DNA of 23,212 bases from Pseudomonadota bacterium (GTDB taxonomy: Bacteria; Pseudomonadota; Alphaproteobacteria; Rhizobiales; Rhizobiaceae). A program made the position numbers and the translations under genes. Location: positions 1-23,212 of the forward strand of contig JAEYTV010000122.1 in NCBI GenBank assembly GCA_023433855.1, read 5' to 3'. Below the pieces are notes generated by a model. That model saw only the letters and a program-made list of their open reading frames with translations. It made no database searches and was not told the DNA's origin. Below are positions 7,941-18,205 of this stretch, in pieces (within the stretch, counting starts at the first letter, position 1; each line of letters opens with the position of its first letter).

Positions 7941-9776
7941 TCAGAATCTCCAGATCATTGGTACTATGAACACAGCCACGACAAAGAACCAGAGCAGCAG
8001 CGGCAGACCGAGCTTCCAGTAGTCACCAAAGGCGTAGCCGCCGGGACCCATGACCATCAGGTTCGTAGGGGTGGCAATCGGCGTCAGGAATGCGGCGGCC
8101 GCCGCCACGGCGGTGCTCATGAGCACCGGGCGGGGCGAAATACCCATGGCGGCTGCGGCAGCCACCCCGATTGGGATGACGATGAGGGCAGTCGCGGTAT
8201 TGCTGATGAGCTGCCCCATTACCGCAGTCAGGACGAACAGGCCTGCGAGCAGAGCAATAGGGCCTGCGTCGCCGACGAGCGACACCAGATGCTCCGCCAT
8301 TAGTTTCGCAGCGCCGGTCTCAACCATGGCGGTAGATAGCGGCATCATGGCGCCAACAAGGATCACCGTCGTCCAATCGATGGCCCGATAGGATTGCTCG
8401 ACGCGCATGATTCCCGACAGGACAACCGCTCCGGCGGCAAGTAGGCCGGCTACCGCCGGTGGGACGATGCCAGTGGCGAGGAGCACAACCATGGCGATCA
8501 GAATAGCTACAGCTTGGCGGGCGCCCGGCCCCATCGGCACCGCCTGACGACGCACCAGCTCGGGCGAATTGACGACCAGGACATCCGGATCGGTGAGGTG
8601 GTGGTCGAGAGCTTTCCATGTTCCCTGCAAGAGCATCGTGTCACCGGCCTGCAACAGGATGCCTCCTGCATCTCGTGTTGCATTAGTGGCGGCAATCTCC
8701 TCACCGGCGCGCTGCACCGCAAGGACGATTAGGTCACCGCTCTCGGTGACCATGCCCGGAAAAACATTCTGTCCAATGAGGCCGGAGCGCGGAGGGATCA
8801 CCACTTCGGCAAGGCCCGAACTTTGATTGAACAGGGTTTCCTCTCCCTGCCCGGAGACCGCCCCCTCACTGAATGCGAGATGTTTATCTGCGGCGAATGC
8901 GGCAGCGGACTCTGCGTCGCCACGCAATAGCAGGTGGTCCCCCTCGGCGATGACTGCCCTGCCCAATGGGCTGGCCGTTTCACCCTCTTGAACGGCGACG
9001 AGCTGCAGATCCGGATAAGCGGCCAACTCGATCGCAGACGCAGGTCTGCCAATAAATGGCGAACTCATACGTACGCGCATCTGGTAGACACCGCTGGCAA
9101 GGCCGTATTGCTCGACGAGCGTCTTTGCATGACGGCTGAAGTCAGCAGGCATGGTTGCACCATTGCGCTCGGGCAGAAGTCGCTTCCCGAACAAAATTAT
9201 GATCGCCATCGTTCCTGCCAGCAGTGGCAAGCCGACAAGCGCGAATTCGAAGAAGCCGAAGGCGCCCACACCAGCGTCGCTTGCCGCGTCCGAAGCCAAG
9301 ACGTTCACCGGCGACCCGGTGAGGGCCAGCTTCGAGCCGGCGTGGGCGGAAAAAACCAGCGGCAGGAGCAACTGCGCCGAATTTCGCTTTAAGCGGACAG
9401 CGATAACGACCACCACCGGCAGGAGTGCCGCGACGGCGCCATTGACGCTGATCAGTGCTGTAAGGAGCGCGACCATGCTCATCGTTAGCAGCAGCAGGCG
9501 AGTGCGGCTCTCTTCGCCCGCACCACGGATCAGAAGCTGCCCAGCCCAGGCCGTGACGCCTGTCACCTCCAGACCTCCGCTGACGATGAAAAGAGAAGCG
9601 ATGAAGATCACGGCGGGATCACCGAAGCCGCCGAGGGCCTGATCAATCGTCAGAACGCCGGTCGCCCACAATGCGGTCGCTGTCGCCATCGCGACAACGA
9701 CGACAGGTAGCTTGTTCCAGACAAACAGGACGATGACGACCGCGATGATAGTGGCAGTGTATGCTATGGGGCTCAA
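7941..9776 (-). CDS. SLC13-family (DASS/CitT-like) permease with two RCK_C domains
   Basis: 611 residues. Two membrane halves flank a cytoplasmic insert. The N-terminal half contains SVNGAVAALLPVVV and LTGSPVNVL. The insert (about residues 215-400) has two copies resembling RCK_C/TrkA_C domains, each ending in a segment like GDHLLLRG or GDTMLLQG. The C-terminal half contains ISNTATALIVIP and TPIATPTNLMVMGPGGY, matching the SNT-type ion/substrate motifs of SLC13 carriers. Members move di- and tricarboxylates or sulfate with Na+ or H+. The start is a TTG at 9776 with GAGGAA 9 bases upstream. It lies 42 bp behind the M20 peptidase gene and is probably the third gene of that operon; it may move a hydrolysis product, which is inference. 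Confidence 0.88.
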   Translation of the reverse strand: MSPIAYTATIIAVVIVLFVWNKLPVVVVAMATATALWATGVLTIDQALGGFGDPAVIFIASLFIVSGGLEVTGVTAWAGQLLIRGAGEESRTRLLLLTMSMVALLTALISVNGAVAALLPVVVVIAVRLKRNSAQLLLPLVFSAHAGSKLALTGSPVNVLASDAASDAGVGAFGFFEFALVGLPLLAGTMAIIILFGKRLLPERNGATMPADFSRHAKTLVEQYGLASGVYQMRVRMSSPFIGRPASAIELAAYPDLQLVAVQEGETASPLGRAVIAEGDHLLLRGDAESAAAFAADKHLAFSEGAVSGQGEETLFNQSSGLAEVVIPPRSGLIGQNVFPGMVTESGDLIVLAVQRAGEEIAATNATRDAGGILLQAGDTMLLQGTWKALDHHLTDPDVLVVNSPELVRRQAVPMGPGARQAVAILIAMVVLLATGIVPPAVAGLLAAGAVVLSGIMRVEQSYRAIDWTTVILVGAMMPLSTAMVETGAAKLMAEHLVSLVGDAGPIALLAGLFVLTAVMGQLISNTATALIVIPIGVAAAAAMGISPRPVLMSTAVAAAAAFLTPIATPTNLMVMGPGGYAFGDYWKLGLPLLLWFFVVAVFIVPMIWRF

Positions 9777-9818
9777 TCGCTAAATTCCTCACGGTTGCCA
9801 CCGGGCCGCGGCATGACG

Positions 9819-11021
9819 CTAGTCTTCCAGCGTTGCCATAAGCACGCCGAGGCGGCAGCCCTTCTCGTATTCTGCGAGGTTCACATACTCCTTGATGGTA
9901 TGGATCTCTGCCTGGCCTGCACCAATGGTAACGGTTGGGATGCCATGCTTGTCGAGCCAATTGGCATCCAGCCCACCATTGGAGAAGAGAAGATTAGGCT
10001 CGATCCCAAGGGCCTCTAGCGCCTTGGTCGCACGCTTCACAACCGCCGCATCCTTCGCCAGTTCAAAAGGCGGGTAAGACGTCTTGTGGCTGAACTTCAC
10101 CTTGGCCGTCTCGCCGTTGTGATCCTTCACATCAGCCTGCGCCTTGGCGAAGGCATCCTCATAGCCCTTGGCTATCTTTGTTGCGAAAGTGGCCTCGGAG
10201 CTGCGCGCCTCGCCTTTGATGAAAGCATAGTCGGTGACGACGTTAGTGGCATCGCCGGCCGGCTTGCCGTCCTTGCCGCCAAAGATGCCGACATTGCTGG
10301 TGCCCCGGCCATCGGGTTTCACGACCTTGCCGAACCAGCCCGCCTGACGTGCTTCCGTCAAGCCGATGGCTCCAACCAAGGTTGCCGATATGCCTTGCTC
10401 GGGCGCCACGCCGGCGTGGGACGCACGGCCCTCGATCTCGACCTCCCAATTTTCCTGCCCAACCGCTCCGATGATCAGGTCGGACGCGAGTTGGCCATCA
10501 ACATTGACGCACATGACCGGTCCGCCGAGATCGGCGGGATTCAATTCGCGCGCACCGTGAAGCCCGCTCTCCTCCCGTACCGTGAAAAGCAGTGTGATCG
10601 GCGGATGGGGGAGTTTGTGCTTGATGAGCGTTTCGGCAAGCACAACCAGAAGTGCGACACCGGTGCGGGCATCGCCTCCAAGCGCCGTCGTGCCGTCGGA
10701 GACAATGCGATCGCCTTCTTTTCGAGGTTTCGCCCCTGCACATAACGGGACCGTATCCAAGTGCGTGGAGAACAGCAGCTTTGGTCCGCTGCGCGTCCCC
10801 GGCAGGTCCACGATGAGATTGCCGGTTTCGGTCGGCAATGGGATCCGCGTGTTGGCGTCATCGAAGCGTATTGCCGAAGGCGGCACTCCAATAGCCTTAA
10901 GCGCGTCACTGACCGCAGCAGCGATATTGGCTTCGTGCCCGGTGACACCTTCCACCGACAGAAATCGCATCAGATGCTCTTCTGCGGCGGCGACATCGAG
11001 AGGAATAGCGGGCTTGGTCAT
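9819..11021 (-). CDS. M20-family metallopeptidase, peptidase T-like
   Basis: 400 residues. The ATG at 11021 has AAGGA 7 bases upstream; the frame stays open further upstream, but that stretch lies inside the AbgT gene in another frame and is non-coding. Di-zinc ligands and catalytic residues are visible: His87 and Asp89 in STHLDTVP, Asp117 in GGDARTG, Glu150-Glu151 in REESGLHG, Asp175 in NVDG, and a late His in the AEIHTIKEY segment. The lid domain contains SHAGVAPEQG (His202). This is the layout of PepT-like M20 peptidases, cytoplasmic exopeptidases cleaving short peptides or aminoacyl conjugates. It sits between the AbgT-type transporter (80 bp upstream) and the SLC13 permease, suggesting it cleaves what AbgT brings in. 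AbgAB of E. coli are different M20 subgroups, so the substrate is open. Confidence 0.9.
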   Translation of the reverse strand: MTKPAIPLDVAAAEEHLMRFLSVEGVTGHEANIAAAVSDALKAIGVPPSAIRFDDANTRIPLPTETGNLIVDLPGTRSGPKLLFSTHLDTVPLCAGAKPRKEGDRIVSDGTTALGGDARTGVALLVVLAETLIKHKLPHPPITLLFTVREESGLHGARELNPADLGGPVMCVNVDGQLASDLIIGAVGQENWEVEIEGRASHAGVAPEQGISATLVGAIGLTEARQAGWFGKVVKPDGRGTSNVGIFGGKDGKPAGDATNVVTDYAFIKGEARSSEATFATKIAKGYEDAFAKAQADVKDHNGETAKVKFSHKTSYPPFELAKDAAVVKRATKALEALGIEPNLLFSNGGLDANWLDKHGIPTVTIGAGQAEIHTIKEYVNLAEYEKGCRLGVLMATLED

Positions 11022-11101
11022 GGGTCCATCCTTGTAATTTGGGTACCGGGTCGCTTCGGGCTCACTCGGGCCCGTCATAGCCCCCAAGGCAGGCCGAGCA
11101 T

Positions 11102-12625
11102 TTACCAGACCGCGAAGAGAGCCGTCCACACCACGAATATCCACACGACATAGGGAAGCATCAGGGACACGATAGTACCGACGCCTGCCGATTTGTCGTA
11201 TTTCGCGGCGAAGCCCACGACGAGCGCGAAATACGCATTGAGCGGCGTGATCGCATTCATCGGGGAATCGCCGACGCGGTACGCTGCCAGAACTGCCTCG
11301 GGCTCGACACCCAGCTTCATCAAAAGCGGCACGAAGACCGGCGCGAAAATCGCCCACTTGGCGATTGCTCCGGTGAGCAGCAGATCGATGATCGCGACCA
11401 CGACTATGAAGCCGATCAGTAGCGGCAGTGCGCCGATGTTGGCCGCCTGCAGGACACCGGAGAGGCTGAGCGCCATGACGGTGCCGATGTTGGTATAGGT
11501 GAAATAAGCGACGAACTGGCTCAGCACAAAAAACAGGAAGATGGTGCCACCCATATTCTTGATCGACTTCTCGATCGCTCCGATCACCTCCGTCAGGGTG
11601 CGCAGGGTTCCGGCGCCGATGCCGTACGCCCAACCCGTCACCAGAAACATGAGGACGATAAGAGTAATGAGGCCGCCCATGAACGGCGAGTTGCCGATCA
11701 GTTCGCCGGTGGTTGGGTTACGCAGCGGGCCCCATGACGGGATCGTCAGCAAGCAGAAGACCACCACGAGGCCAAGCAGTCCGAAGCCGGCGAAACGCAG
11801 GCCGCGCGACTCCTGCTCGCCTAGCATGGCGCCCTGGTCCGTCGTGGTACCCTCGGCTGCGTCCTTGGGATTGTAGGCTCCGAGCCGCGGTTCGATGATG
11901 CGGTCGGATATGAATGCGATGATCAACGTCAGAAACAATACCGACGCAAAGGAGAACCAGAGGTTGGACGCCAGGCCGATCGATCTGGTGGGATCGACGA
12001 GATGAGCCGCGTCATTGGTGAACTCGACCAGAACCGTGTCGAGCGGCTTTATCAGCATGTTGACGGTGAAGGCGGCGGCTACTGCAGCAAAACCTAGCGC
12101 CAAGCCGGCCAAGGGATGCCTCCCCACAGCAAGATAGGCGATGCCTGCGAGAGGGATCAGGACAAGGTAGCCTGCATCAGCAGCAATGCTGGCCAGTATG
12201 CCTAAGAAGGCCAAGATGTATGTCAGCGCCCAGTGCGGCGACACAATGACGAGCTTGTGAATCAGTGCAGTGACAAGGCCCGACTCCTCGGCGACGCCAG
12301 CACCGATCATCGCGGCGATCATGAGACCCACGGCGGTAAACGCCATGAAGTTGGGAACGAGCGACTCGTACATAAAGCGAATACCGTCCGCGTTGAGAAG
12401 GCTTCGGATCTCCGTACTGGCAATCTCGATTTCGTGGGTATCCGCATTGATGCGCTCGAAGCTGACGGAAGCTCCGAATGCCCCCAAAAGGGCCGATAGC
12501 ACGATGACTATGGCAATCAGGATCAGGAAAATGACGACCGGATGAGGAACCATGTTCCCCACTTTTTCGACGCCGTCGAGAAACCTTTGCATTGCGGTTT
12601 TTGAAGCCGCATTCGCAGTGGACAT
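11102..12625 (-). CDS. abgT: AbgT-family transporter
   Basis: 507 residues with about a dozen hydrophobic segments. Family marks: the N-terminal VEKVGNMVPHPVVIFLILI stretch, VGLMIAAMIGAGVAEESGL, LASIAADAGYLVLIPLAG, and near the C-terminus YRVGDSPMNAITPLNAYFAL. I prefer the ATG at 12625, with GAGGAAGG just upstream, over a GTG 14 codons earlier. E. coli AbgT imports p-aminobenzoyl-glutamate; MtrF and YdaH relatives are reported to export sulfonamides. The cotranscribed PepT-like peptidase favours import of a conjugate or dipeptide here. First gene of the leftward operon with the peptidase and the SLC13 permease. Confidence 0.92.
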   Translation of the reverse strand: MSTANAASKTAMQRFLDGVEKVGNMVPHPVVIFLILIAIVIVLSALLGAFGASVSFERINADTHEIEIASTEIRSLLNADGIRFMYESLVPNFMAFTAVGLMIAAMIGAGVAEESGLVTALIHKLVIVSPHWALTYILAFLGILASIAADAGYLVLIPLAGIAYLAVGRHPLAGLALGFAAVAAAFTVNMLIKPLDTVLVEFTNDAAHLVDPTRSIGLASNLWFSFASVLFLTLIIAFISDRIIEPRLGAYNPKDAAEGTTTDQGAMLGEQESRGLRFAGFGLLGLVVVFCLLTIPSWGPLRNPTTGELIGNSPFMGGLITLIVLMFLVTGWAYGIGAGTLRTLTEVIGAIEKSIKNMGGTIFLFFVLSQFVAYFTYTNIGTVMALSLSGVLQAANIGALPLLIGFIVVVAIIDLLLTGAIAKWAIFAPVFVPLLMKLGVEPEAVLAAYRVGDSPMNAITPLNAYFALVVGFAAKYDKSAGVGTIVSLMLPYVVWIFVVWTALFAVW

Positions 12626-12720
12626 CTCTGCCTTCCTCTCTGCTGGGGCCCGATGCGCCCGGGCCACTCAGTGTAAATCTCAGATCAAATGGCTCTTGAG
12701 CTTATTCCTTTGCAGCAAAA

Positions 12721-12766
12721 AGTCATGAGCGTAGAATCCAAAGCGTTGGCTGCGTGTCCCGAATTT
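12721..12766 (+). repeat. Interspersed 46-bp repeat, copy B, heading a 23-codon reading frame (12725-12796)
   Basis: Second copy of the element at 2657-2702 and in the same orientation. The frame starts at the ATG 12725, reads MSVESKALAACPEFGQPFIS and ends with IAC and a TAA (12794-12796). No good Shine-Dalgarno precedes it. It lies in the 227-bp gap between the 5' end of the leftward abgT gene and the 3' end of the RND pump gene. The rest of that gap shows no other gene; a GC-rich 11-bp palindrome at 12834-12844 lacks a T-run and is not a convincing terminator. Confidence 0.55.
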
Positions 12767-12852
12767 GGACAACCTTTCATCTCGATTGCCTGCTAACAGA
12801 AAGTCAAAGATTGGGACGATCAGCGCAAATTCGGCCGGACCGGCAGTCTCCT

Positions 12853-15800
12853 TCATTGTAGTTCGGGCGTTGCCTCTGCCGTTCGAGGCGACACGCGCTC
12901 GGTGATCTTTTGCACGAGGGCGTAAATCGCGGGCGTGATCAGCAGGCCGATTGTGGTGGCCGCAACCATGCCTCCAAGGATGGTGACGCCAACGGCTTGC
13001 CGGGCTCCCGCCCCTGCGCCTGTAGAAACGGCCAGCGGTATGATGCCCAGGATGAAAGATACCGCCGTCATCATGACGGCTCTGAACCGTTGCTCCGCCC
13101 CGGTTCGCGCAGCCAGTTCGATCTCCATGCCCTCCTCCCGCCTTTCCTTCGCGAATTCGACGATCAGGATGGCGTTCTTGGCCGCAAGGCCGATCAGAAG
13201 AACGATGGCGATCTGGACATATAGGCTGTTCTGGAGGCCGAAGATCTTCAAGGCCGCCACCGCGCCGAAGAGCGCGGCTCCGAGCGAAAGCAGGACGACC
13301 ATGGGCAGAGACCAGCTTTCGTATTGCGCCACTAGAAAAAGATAGGCGAACAGAAACGCGAGAGCGAAAACGAGGGTTTCTTCGCCGCTGCTACTTTGCT
13401 CCTGGAAGGAAAGGCCGGACCATTCGTAGGAGAAGCCGTCGGGCAGCACCTCGCTGGCAGCATTCGCCATCGCACTCATGGCCGCGCCACTGCTGCCGCC
13501 GGGGGCAGCAACCGCGTTGACCGGTGCGGAAACCGACAGATTGTAGCGAGAGATAGTGAACGGTGCGAGCACGGTGGTAAGCGACACCACGCTTCTCAAC
13601 GGAACCATCGCGCCACTTCTGCCGCGCACATGCAGGTTCAAGATGTCTTCGGTATGCGCACGATAATCCGAATCTGCCTGTAGATTGACCTGAAACACGC
13701 GCCCGTTAAGCGTGAAATCGTTCACGTAGCGTGAACCGAAATTGGCGCCGATCGTCGAATAGATATCGGAAACGCTTAGTCCCAATGCCTCGGCCTGCGA
13801 ACGATCGACATCCACATAGACCTGCGGAACGTCGGCATTGAAGGGGCTCGCCGCGCCAGCCAGTTCCGGCAAATGGTTGAACGCCCCCAGCAGCGCCCGA
13901 AGGGTTTGGGCGACGTCTTCGGGCGACTGCCCCCGAAGCGCCTGAAGACGGAAATCCAGGCCGCCGACAGCACCGATTCCGGAAATCGCGGGAGGTGCGA
14001 ACACCGCCACATTGGCTCCAGGAATGCTTGCGAACTGGGCCCGTAGGACAGCAAGGATACTGTTCAGCTGCAGCTCATGCGAGCGACGGTCGGCCCACGG
14101 TGAAAGCGCCGCGATCACCATACCACCGTTCGACGTCGCGGTGCCTTGCAGCATGCTGAAACCGGCGACGGTTATGACGTCTTGAACGCCGTTCGTCTCC
14201 TGCAACATCTGGCGGACATTTTCCACCGCGGCGGCGGTTCGGTCCAGTGAAGCGGCATTCGGAAGCTGAATATCGACAAACAGCGCCCCCTGATCTTCAT
14301 CGGGAAGAAAGGTCGCGGGCAGGCTGACGAAGAGAAAATATGCACCGATGAAACAAAGGGCGAGCGCGGCGACGGGTATCTGCCAGCGACGCACCAGGAA
14401 TCCGACAAGCCGCCCGTACGCCAGTCGCGTCCTTTCCATGAACGCCGCAAACCAGGCCAGCGGGCCCCTTTTATGCTGTCCCGCCTCGCGTCTCAGCAGC
14501 ACGGTGGCAAGGGCAGGACTGAGCGTCAAGCCGACAAAGGACGAGAATATGAGCGCCGACGACAAGGTGACGGCAAACTGGCGATAGAGCTGGCCGCTTA
14601 TGCCTGCGAGAAAAGCCGTGGGCGTCACGACCGCCAGCAAGACCAGCGTGGTGGAGATGATGGGGCCGGTGATCTGCCCCATGGCGCGGCGCGTGGCTTC
14701 GGCGACGCCTATGTCGGGATTGTCGTCGAGTACATGCTTGACGTTCTCGACGACCAGAATCGCGTCGTCGACCACGAGCCCGATCGCCAGGACCAGCGCC
14801 AGGAGCGAGATCATGTTGAGCGAATAGCCGACCGCGAGCAGAACGGCGACTGCGCCGAGCATCGAGACTGGAATGGCGAGCGCCGATACAAGCGTGGCGC
14901 GCCAGTCCTGCAGGAAAATGAATGTCACCGCCAGGACGACGAGGAAGGCCTCGACCAGGGTTCTGGCCGTCATGCCGATGCTTGCCTCGACAAATCGTGT
15001 GGCATCGTAGACGACGTGATATTGCAACCCCGTGGGGAAGCTGGCCGACAGACGCTGCAGTTCGTTCTGCACGGCTGTCGCTGTCTGGATGGCATTCGCG
15101 CCGGGCGCCTGATTGATCTGCATCATGGCCGTCTCGTGACCGGCAAAGCGGGCGCTCGAGGCATAGCTGCGCGCGCCCAGTTCAAGACGGGCGATATCGC
15201 GAAGGAAGACCTTTGCACCTGCCGATCCCGTACGCACGACGATATTGCCGAATTCCGTCACGTCCCGCAGCCGGCCTTGCGCAACCAGCGTCATTTGCAG
15301 TTCGCCGCGTTGCTGCTGCGGTGGCGCTCCGACCTGTCCAAGGGTCGCTTGAATGTTCTGGCGCTGTATCGCGATGGCAACGTCGTCAGCGGTCAGCGCG
15401 AGCGCCGCCATCCGCTCCGGATCAAGCCATACGCGCATCGAAAATTCGGATGCGCCAACGACGGAAGCTTCGCCGACGCCTGCGACGCGTGCGATGGCAT
15501 CGGAAATCGTCGTCGAGACGAAGTTCGTGACTTCAAGCGCGTCGATACTGTCATCGGGAGAAAAGAACGCGATTCCCAGAATGAAGTCAGGCGAGCGGGA
15601 ACGGACAGAGACGCCCTGCTGCGCGACCGCGGCAGGCAGGCGGGAAATGGCAAGCTGAGCACGGTTCTGCACATTGATCTGGGCCTGTTCGGGATCGGTG
15701 CCCACTTCGAAAGTGACCGAAAGAGAATACTGGCCCGCATTCGAACTCGTGGATGACATGTAGATCATGTTGTCCACGCCATTGATGGCCGTTTCCAACG

Positions 15801-15993
15801 GTCCGCCTACCACGTCCGCGATGATGTCCGCGCTCGCGCCGGGATAGGATGCGGAGACCGTAACTGTCGGGGGAGTGATCTGCGGATATTGCTGGATGGG
15901 CAATGAGAAGACCGCAATCGCCCCAGCGATCGCGATGATGATCGAAATGACGATGGCCAATCTCGTCCGGGAAATGAACAGGTTCGAGATCAT
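12853..15993 (-). CDS. RND multidrug efflux permease, HAE1 (AcrB/MexB) family
   Basis: 1046 residues, full length for the family. Helix 1 ([20 protein letters not shown]) is followed by the porter motifs [11 protein letters not shown] and YPGASADI. The paired aspartates of helix 4 are present in [16 protein letters not shown] (about residue 400), and the helix 10 lysine is in [16 protein letters not shown], so the proton relay is intact. The protein should be a trimeric inner-membrane drug/proton antiporter working with the adaptor encoded just upstream; the genes overlap by 4 bp (ATGA), implying translational coupling. No outer-membrane channel gene is in the unit, so it presumably uses a TolC-type protein encoded elsewhere. 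Substrates cannot be read from sequence. Confidence 0.95.
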   Translation of the reverse strand: MISNLFISRTRLAIVISIIIAIAGAIAVFSLPIQQYPQITPPTVTVSASYPGASADIIADVVGGPLETAINGVDNMIYMSSTSSNAGQYSLSVTFEVGTDPEQAQINVQNRAQLAISRLPAAVAQQGVSVRSRSPDFILGIAFFSPDDSIDALEVTNFVSTTISDAIARVAGVGEASVVGASEFSMRVWLDPERMAALALTADDVAIAIQRQNIQATLGQVGAPPQQQRGELQMTLVAQGRLRDVTEFGNIVVRTGSAGAKVFLRDIARLELGARSYASSARFAGHETAMMQINQAPGANAIQTATAVQNELQRLSASFPTGLQYHVVYDATRFVEASIGMTARTLVEAFLVVLAVTFIFLQDWRATLVSALAIPVSMLGAVAVLLAVGYSLNMISLLALVLAIGLVVDDAILVVENVKHVLDDNPDIGVAEATRRAMGQITGPIISTTLVLLAVVTPTAFLAGISGQLYRQFAVTLSSALIFSSFVGLTLSPALATVLLRREAGQHKRGPLAWFAAFMERTRLAYGRLVGFLVRRWQIPVAALALCFIGAYFLFVSLPATFLPDEDQGALFVDIQLPNAASLDRTAAAVENVRQMLQETNGVQDVITVAGFSMLQGTATSNGGMVIAALSPWADRRSHELQLNSILAVLRAQFASIPGANVAVFAPPAISGIGAVGGLDFRLQALRGQSPEDVAQTLRALLGAFNHLPELAGAASPFNADVPQVYVDVDRSQAEALGLSVSDIYSTIGANFGSRYVNDFTLNGRVFQVNLQADSDYRAHTEDILNLHVRGRSGAMVPLRSVVSLTTVLAPFTISRYNLSVSAPVNAVAAPGGSSGAAMSAMANAASEVLPDGFSYEWSGLSFQEQSSSGEETLVFALAFLFAYLFLVAQYESWSLPMVVLLSLGAALFGAVAALKIFGLQNSLYVQIAIVLLIGLAAKNAILIVEFAKERREEGMEIELAARTGAEQRFRAVMMTAVSFILGIIPLAVSTGAGAGARQAVGVTILGGMVAATTIGLLITPAIYALVQKITERVSPRTAEATPELQ

Positions 15994-17138
15994 TCTGCGT
16001 TACCGGATTGACTCGGCGTGACGTGCTGTCCGTCCTCGATCCGTTGAAGACCTTCGACGACGATGGTTTCGCCACCTTCCAGGCCCTTGGTAACCGACCA
16101 CCTATTGTCGATTCGTACCCCCGTCTGGACGTCACGACGCGATACGGTGTCGTCGGAGTTCAGGACGTACACGAACTTTCCCTGACGATCCTGCGAGATC
16201 GAGGACATGGGGACAAAAGGCAGGTCTCCCGCAGCCTCGTCCAAAAGCCTGAGGGTAACGAACTGGCCGGGCACCAGAATATGATCGGGATTGGGAAAAC
16301 GAGCGCGGACGGCAATGGTGCCGGTCTGGGGGTCGACCTCGTTATCGACAAACTGGATGGTGCCGCGCTCGCCGTATTCCATGCCGTTGGCAAGGGTTAG
16401 GGTCAATTTGAACGCATTTGGATCGATCGCGTGTCCGCCCGCCTGCTTTTGGCGGATCCCCACCAAAAGGCGGTCAGGGACCGAAAAGACGACGCGCGTC
16501 GGATCGAGTTGCACGATGCGCGCGAGCGAACCTGAACCGGGGCCGACCAGATTGCCTTTCGTGGCCAGGGACCGGCCGATCATACCGGAGATAGGCGCAT
16601 AGACTTGGGTGTACGAGAGGTTGAGCCGTGCGTTGCTCAACACCGCCTCGGCGTTCTGAATGTCGGCATTCGCCATGTCGAACGCGGCTTGTGCGTCATC
16701 CAGAGCGGCCTGCGACGCGGTATTGCGGCTAGCGAGCGTTCTGGTTCTCGTCAGGGCTTGCTGCGCTGCATCCCGCGAGGCCACGGCACGCGATAATTGA
16801 GCCTCGGCGGATGCTGCGGCCGCCTGCATTTGATGGGGCTCGATTTCGAACAGCAAATCTCCTGCCTCCACAGCCTGGCCCTCCTCAAATAGGACCGCCT
16901 TCAGAAACCCGGAAACCCTCGCCTGGATATCGACGGCCTCAATGGCCTCGACCTGACCGTTGAATGCCAGTGCCGCCGCTGCGCCAGCCATATCGACCAT
17001 TTCTACCGCGACCGCGGGAGAAGGTTGAGCCTGCCGATCCGACTGTGCCGACGCCGCGTTCGGAAACGTCGCAGTCAAGACAAACGCGGTGCATGTCGCA
17101 AGACAAAAGCCAGAGATGAGAAATCTTTCCATACTCAT
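15990..17138 (-). CDS. RND efflux periplasmic adaptor (membrane-fusion protein)
   Basis: 382 residues from the ATG at 17138, which has AAGG 7 bases upstream; an ATG six codons earlier and one two codons later are alternatives. Signal peptide with cleavage near NAASA-Q; no canonical lipobox, so probably a soluble or N-terminally anchored adaptor. The two lipoyl half-motifs are visible ([20 protein letters not shown] and [15 protein letters not shown]), bracketing an Ala-rich alpha-helical hairpin (about residues 95-170). The beta-barrel and membrane-proximal domains follow ([20 protein letters not shown] and [11 protein letters not shown]). It bridges the RND pump to an outer-membrane channel and is the middle gene of the hdeD-like/adaptor/pump unit. 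Confidence 0.93.
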   Translation of the reverse strand: MSMERFLISGFCLATCTAFVLTATFPNAASAQSDRQAQPSPAVAVEMVDMAGAAAALAFNGQVEAIEAVDIQARVSGFLKAVLFEEGQAVEAGDLLFEIEPHQMQAAAASAEAQLSRAVASRDAAQQALTRTRTLASRNTASQAALDDAQAAFDMANADIQNAEAVLSNARLNLSYTQVYAPISGMIGRSLATKGNLVGPGSGSLARIVQLDPTRVVFSVPDRLLVGIRQKQAGGHAIDPNAFKLTLTLANGMEYGERGTIQFVDNEVDPQTGTIAVRARFPNPDHILVPGQFVTLRLLDEAAGDLPFVPMSSISQDRQGKFVYVLNSDDTVSRRDVQTGVRIDNRWSVTKGLEGGETIVVEGLQRIEDGQHVTPSQSGNAE

Positions 17139-17166
17139 ACTATTGCCTTCTTCCATTTGGCATACA

Positions 17167-17727
17167 TCATTTTTTTGATTTTCGTATACTCAGCGACATT
17201 GCGACATATGCTGCTCCAGCGATTATCAATGCGGACCCAGCAATAGACCCAGGTAAAAATGTTATCGTATGAGGCATTTTCAGTATGATCGCTACACTAG
17301 CAAATATTGATATTGCACCTGAAATAGCGAACCAATACCAACCACTGATGTTCCTAACCTTGAATGACAGGATGAATTGAAGAAACCCGTGTACAAAAAA
17401 TACGATTGCTATCAATAACGTAACCGCCAAGGCACCCTTCAACGGATTGAAGAAAACCATTATTCCCCCAATGAGTTCGAGCACCCCGGTCAGCTCCTGC
17501 CAGACAAATCCTGCCCAGCTCTTAACCGCCAACGACTGGAAAATCTTGAAAGTGCCGATGCCCATGAGAACGACCCCCAAGACGACACTGGAGGCATACG
17601 TTGAGATATTCGGAACCAAGATGGAAAACACGCCACCGGCTAGAAGAACGAGACCAAGAACGAAAAAAATCTTCCATTTTTTTTGTTCGTATTCTAAACG
17701 ATATCTGGGCGTGTCATTCAATTCCAT
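17167..17727 (-). CDS. hdeD: HdeD-family (DUF308) membrane protein
   Basis: 186 residues with six hydrophobic helices and the HdeD layout: a cytoplasmic start, then FFVLGLVLLAGGVFSILVP, VVLGVVLMGIGTFKIFQSL, GVLELIGGIMVFFNPLKG (the typical G-x-n-FNP turn), FVHGFLQFILSF, SGAISIFASVAIIL and a last Gly/Ala-rich helix, ending in a basic tail. HdeD of E. coli helps acid resistance at high cell density. It is visibly AT-richer than its neighbours and could be a later arrival. The adaptor gene starts 28 bp downstream on the same strand, so it likely leads the efflux operon. The Shine-Dalgarno before the ATG at 17727 is weak. Confidence 0.85.
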   Translation of the reverse strand: MELNDTPRYRLEYEQKKWKIFFVLGLVLLAGGVFSILVPNISTYASSVVLGVVLMGIGTFKIFQSLAVKSWAGFVWQELTGVLELIGGIMVFFNPLKGALAVTLLIAIVFFVHGFLQFILSFKVRNISGWYWFAISGAISIFASVAIILKMPHTITFLPGSIAGSALIIAGAAYVAMSLSIRKSKK

Positions 17728-18205
17728 TGACTGTCTTTATCATAGAATGACCCCTCAGTTCGTCCATTGGGCATAGTAAATTCTGCTTACTTTCGCAGCA
17801 ACGGATCGAACGCGCCGCATCTTGAATGGCGGACGAACCCTTGACCAGCGCGTTGTCAACGTGAGCGTCGTTGAGTTGATTGCGTTCAAATGCTGTCTCG
17901 GACAATTGCTGTCTGGCAGCATTTTACGGCGTCAGTTGCATGAAGAAATCGGCGAGAAATCCAGCAATTGTGCTATACGTCTCTTTCTTGATCGAATGGC
18001 GCCGGTATCTAGATTGAAGTTTGTAACCCTCATTTGGAAATGTCCGGCAATTCGAGGTACCGGGCGCCGCCTGTTATTAGGGAATACGACCAGGACTTGC
18101 TAGCCGAGGACTGCTTGGCTCACCACTCGGTCAGCAGGTTGTGCGGTCTCTCAAAGACCTGGAAAGCCGTCGACATTTCCGCGGCTTGGCGTCACGGGCA
18201 AACAA
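17728..18205. other. Intergenic region without a recognisable gene
   Basis: About 480 bases upstream of the hdeD-like/efflux unit and downstream of a leftward secreted-protein gene. Frames of 60-150 codons on both strands here lack ribosome sites and family resemblance. The promoter of the efflux unit should lie in the AT-rich part near 17730-17800; an AT-rich TATGAT/TATCAT-like block at about 17737-17745 is close to the ATG but has no clear -35 partner. Confidence 0.45.

Noticed and set aside
11022..11633. N-terminal extension of the M20 peptidase up to 11633
   Set aside because: This stretch is off-frame sequence inside the abgT gene; the ATG at 11021 has a good ribosome site and matches the family's usual beginning.
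12834..12844. GC-rich palindrome GCCGGACCGGC after the RND gene as a terminator
   Set aside because: Loop of one base and no T-run on the transcribed strand; not a convincing intrinsic terminator.
14473..15756. A 427-codon + strand frame antisense to the RND pump
   Set aside because: Low-complexity Arg/Asp/Gly-rich translation without any domain, opposite a full-length, motif-complete RND gene.
17714..17905. A 63-codon - strand frame overlapping the hdeD start by 14 bp, possibly a coupled leader
   Set aside because: TTG start without a Shine-Dalgarno, no family resemblance and no signal of coding bias.
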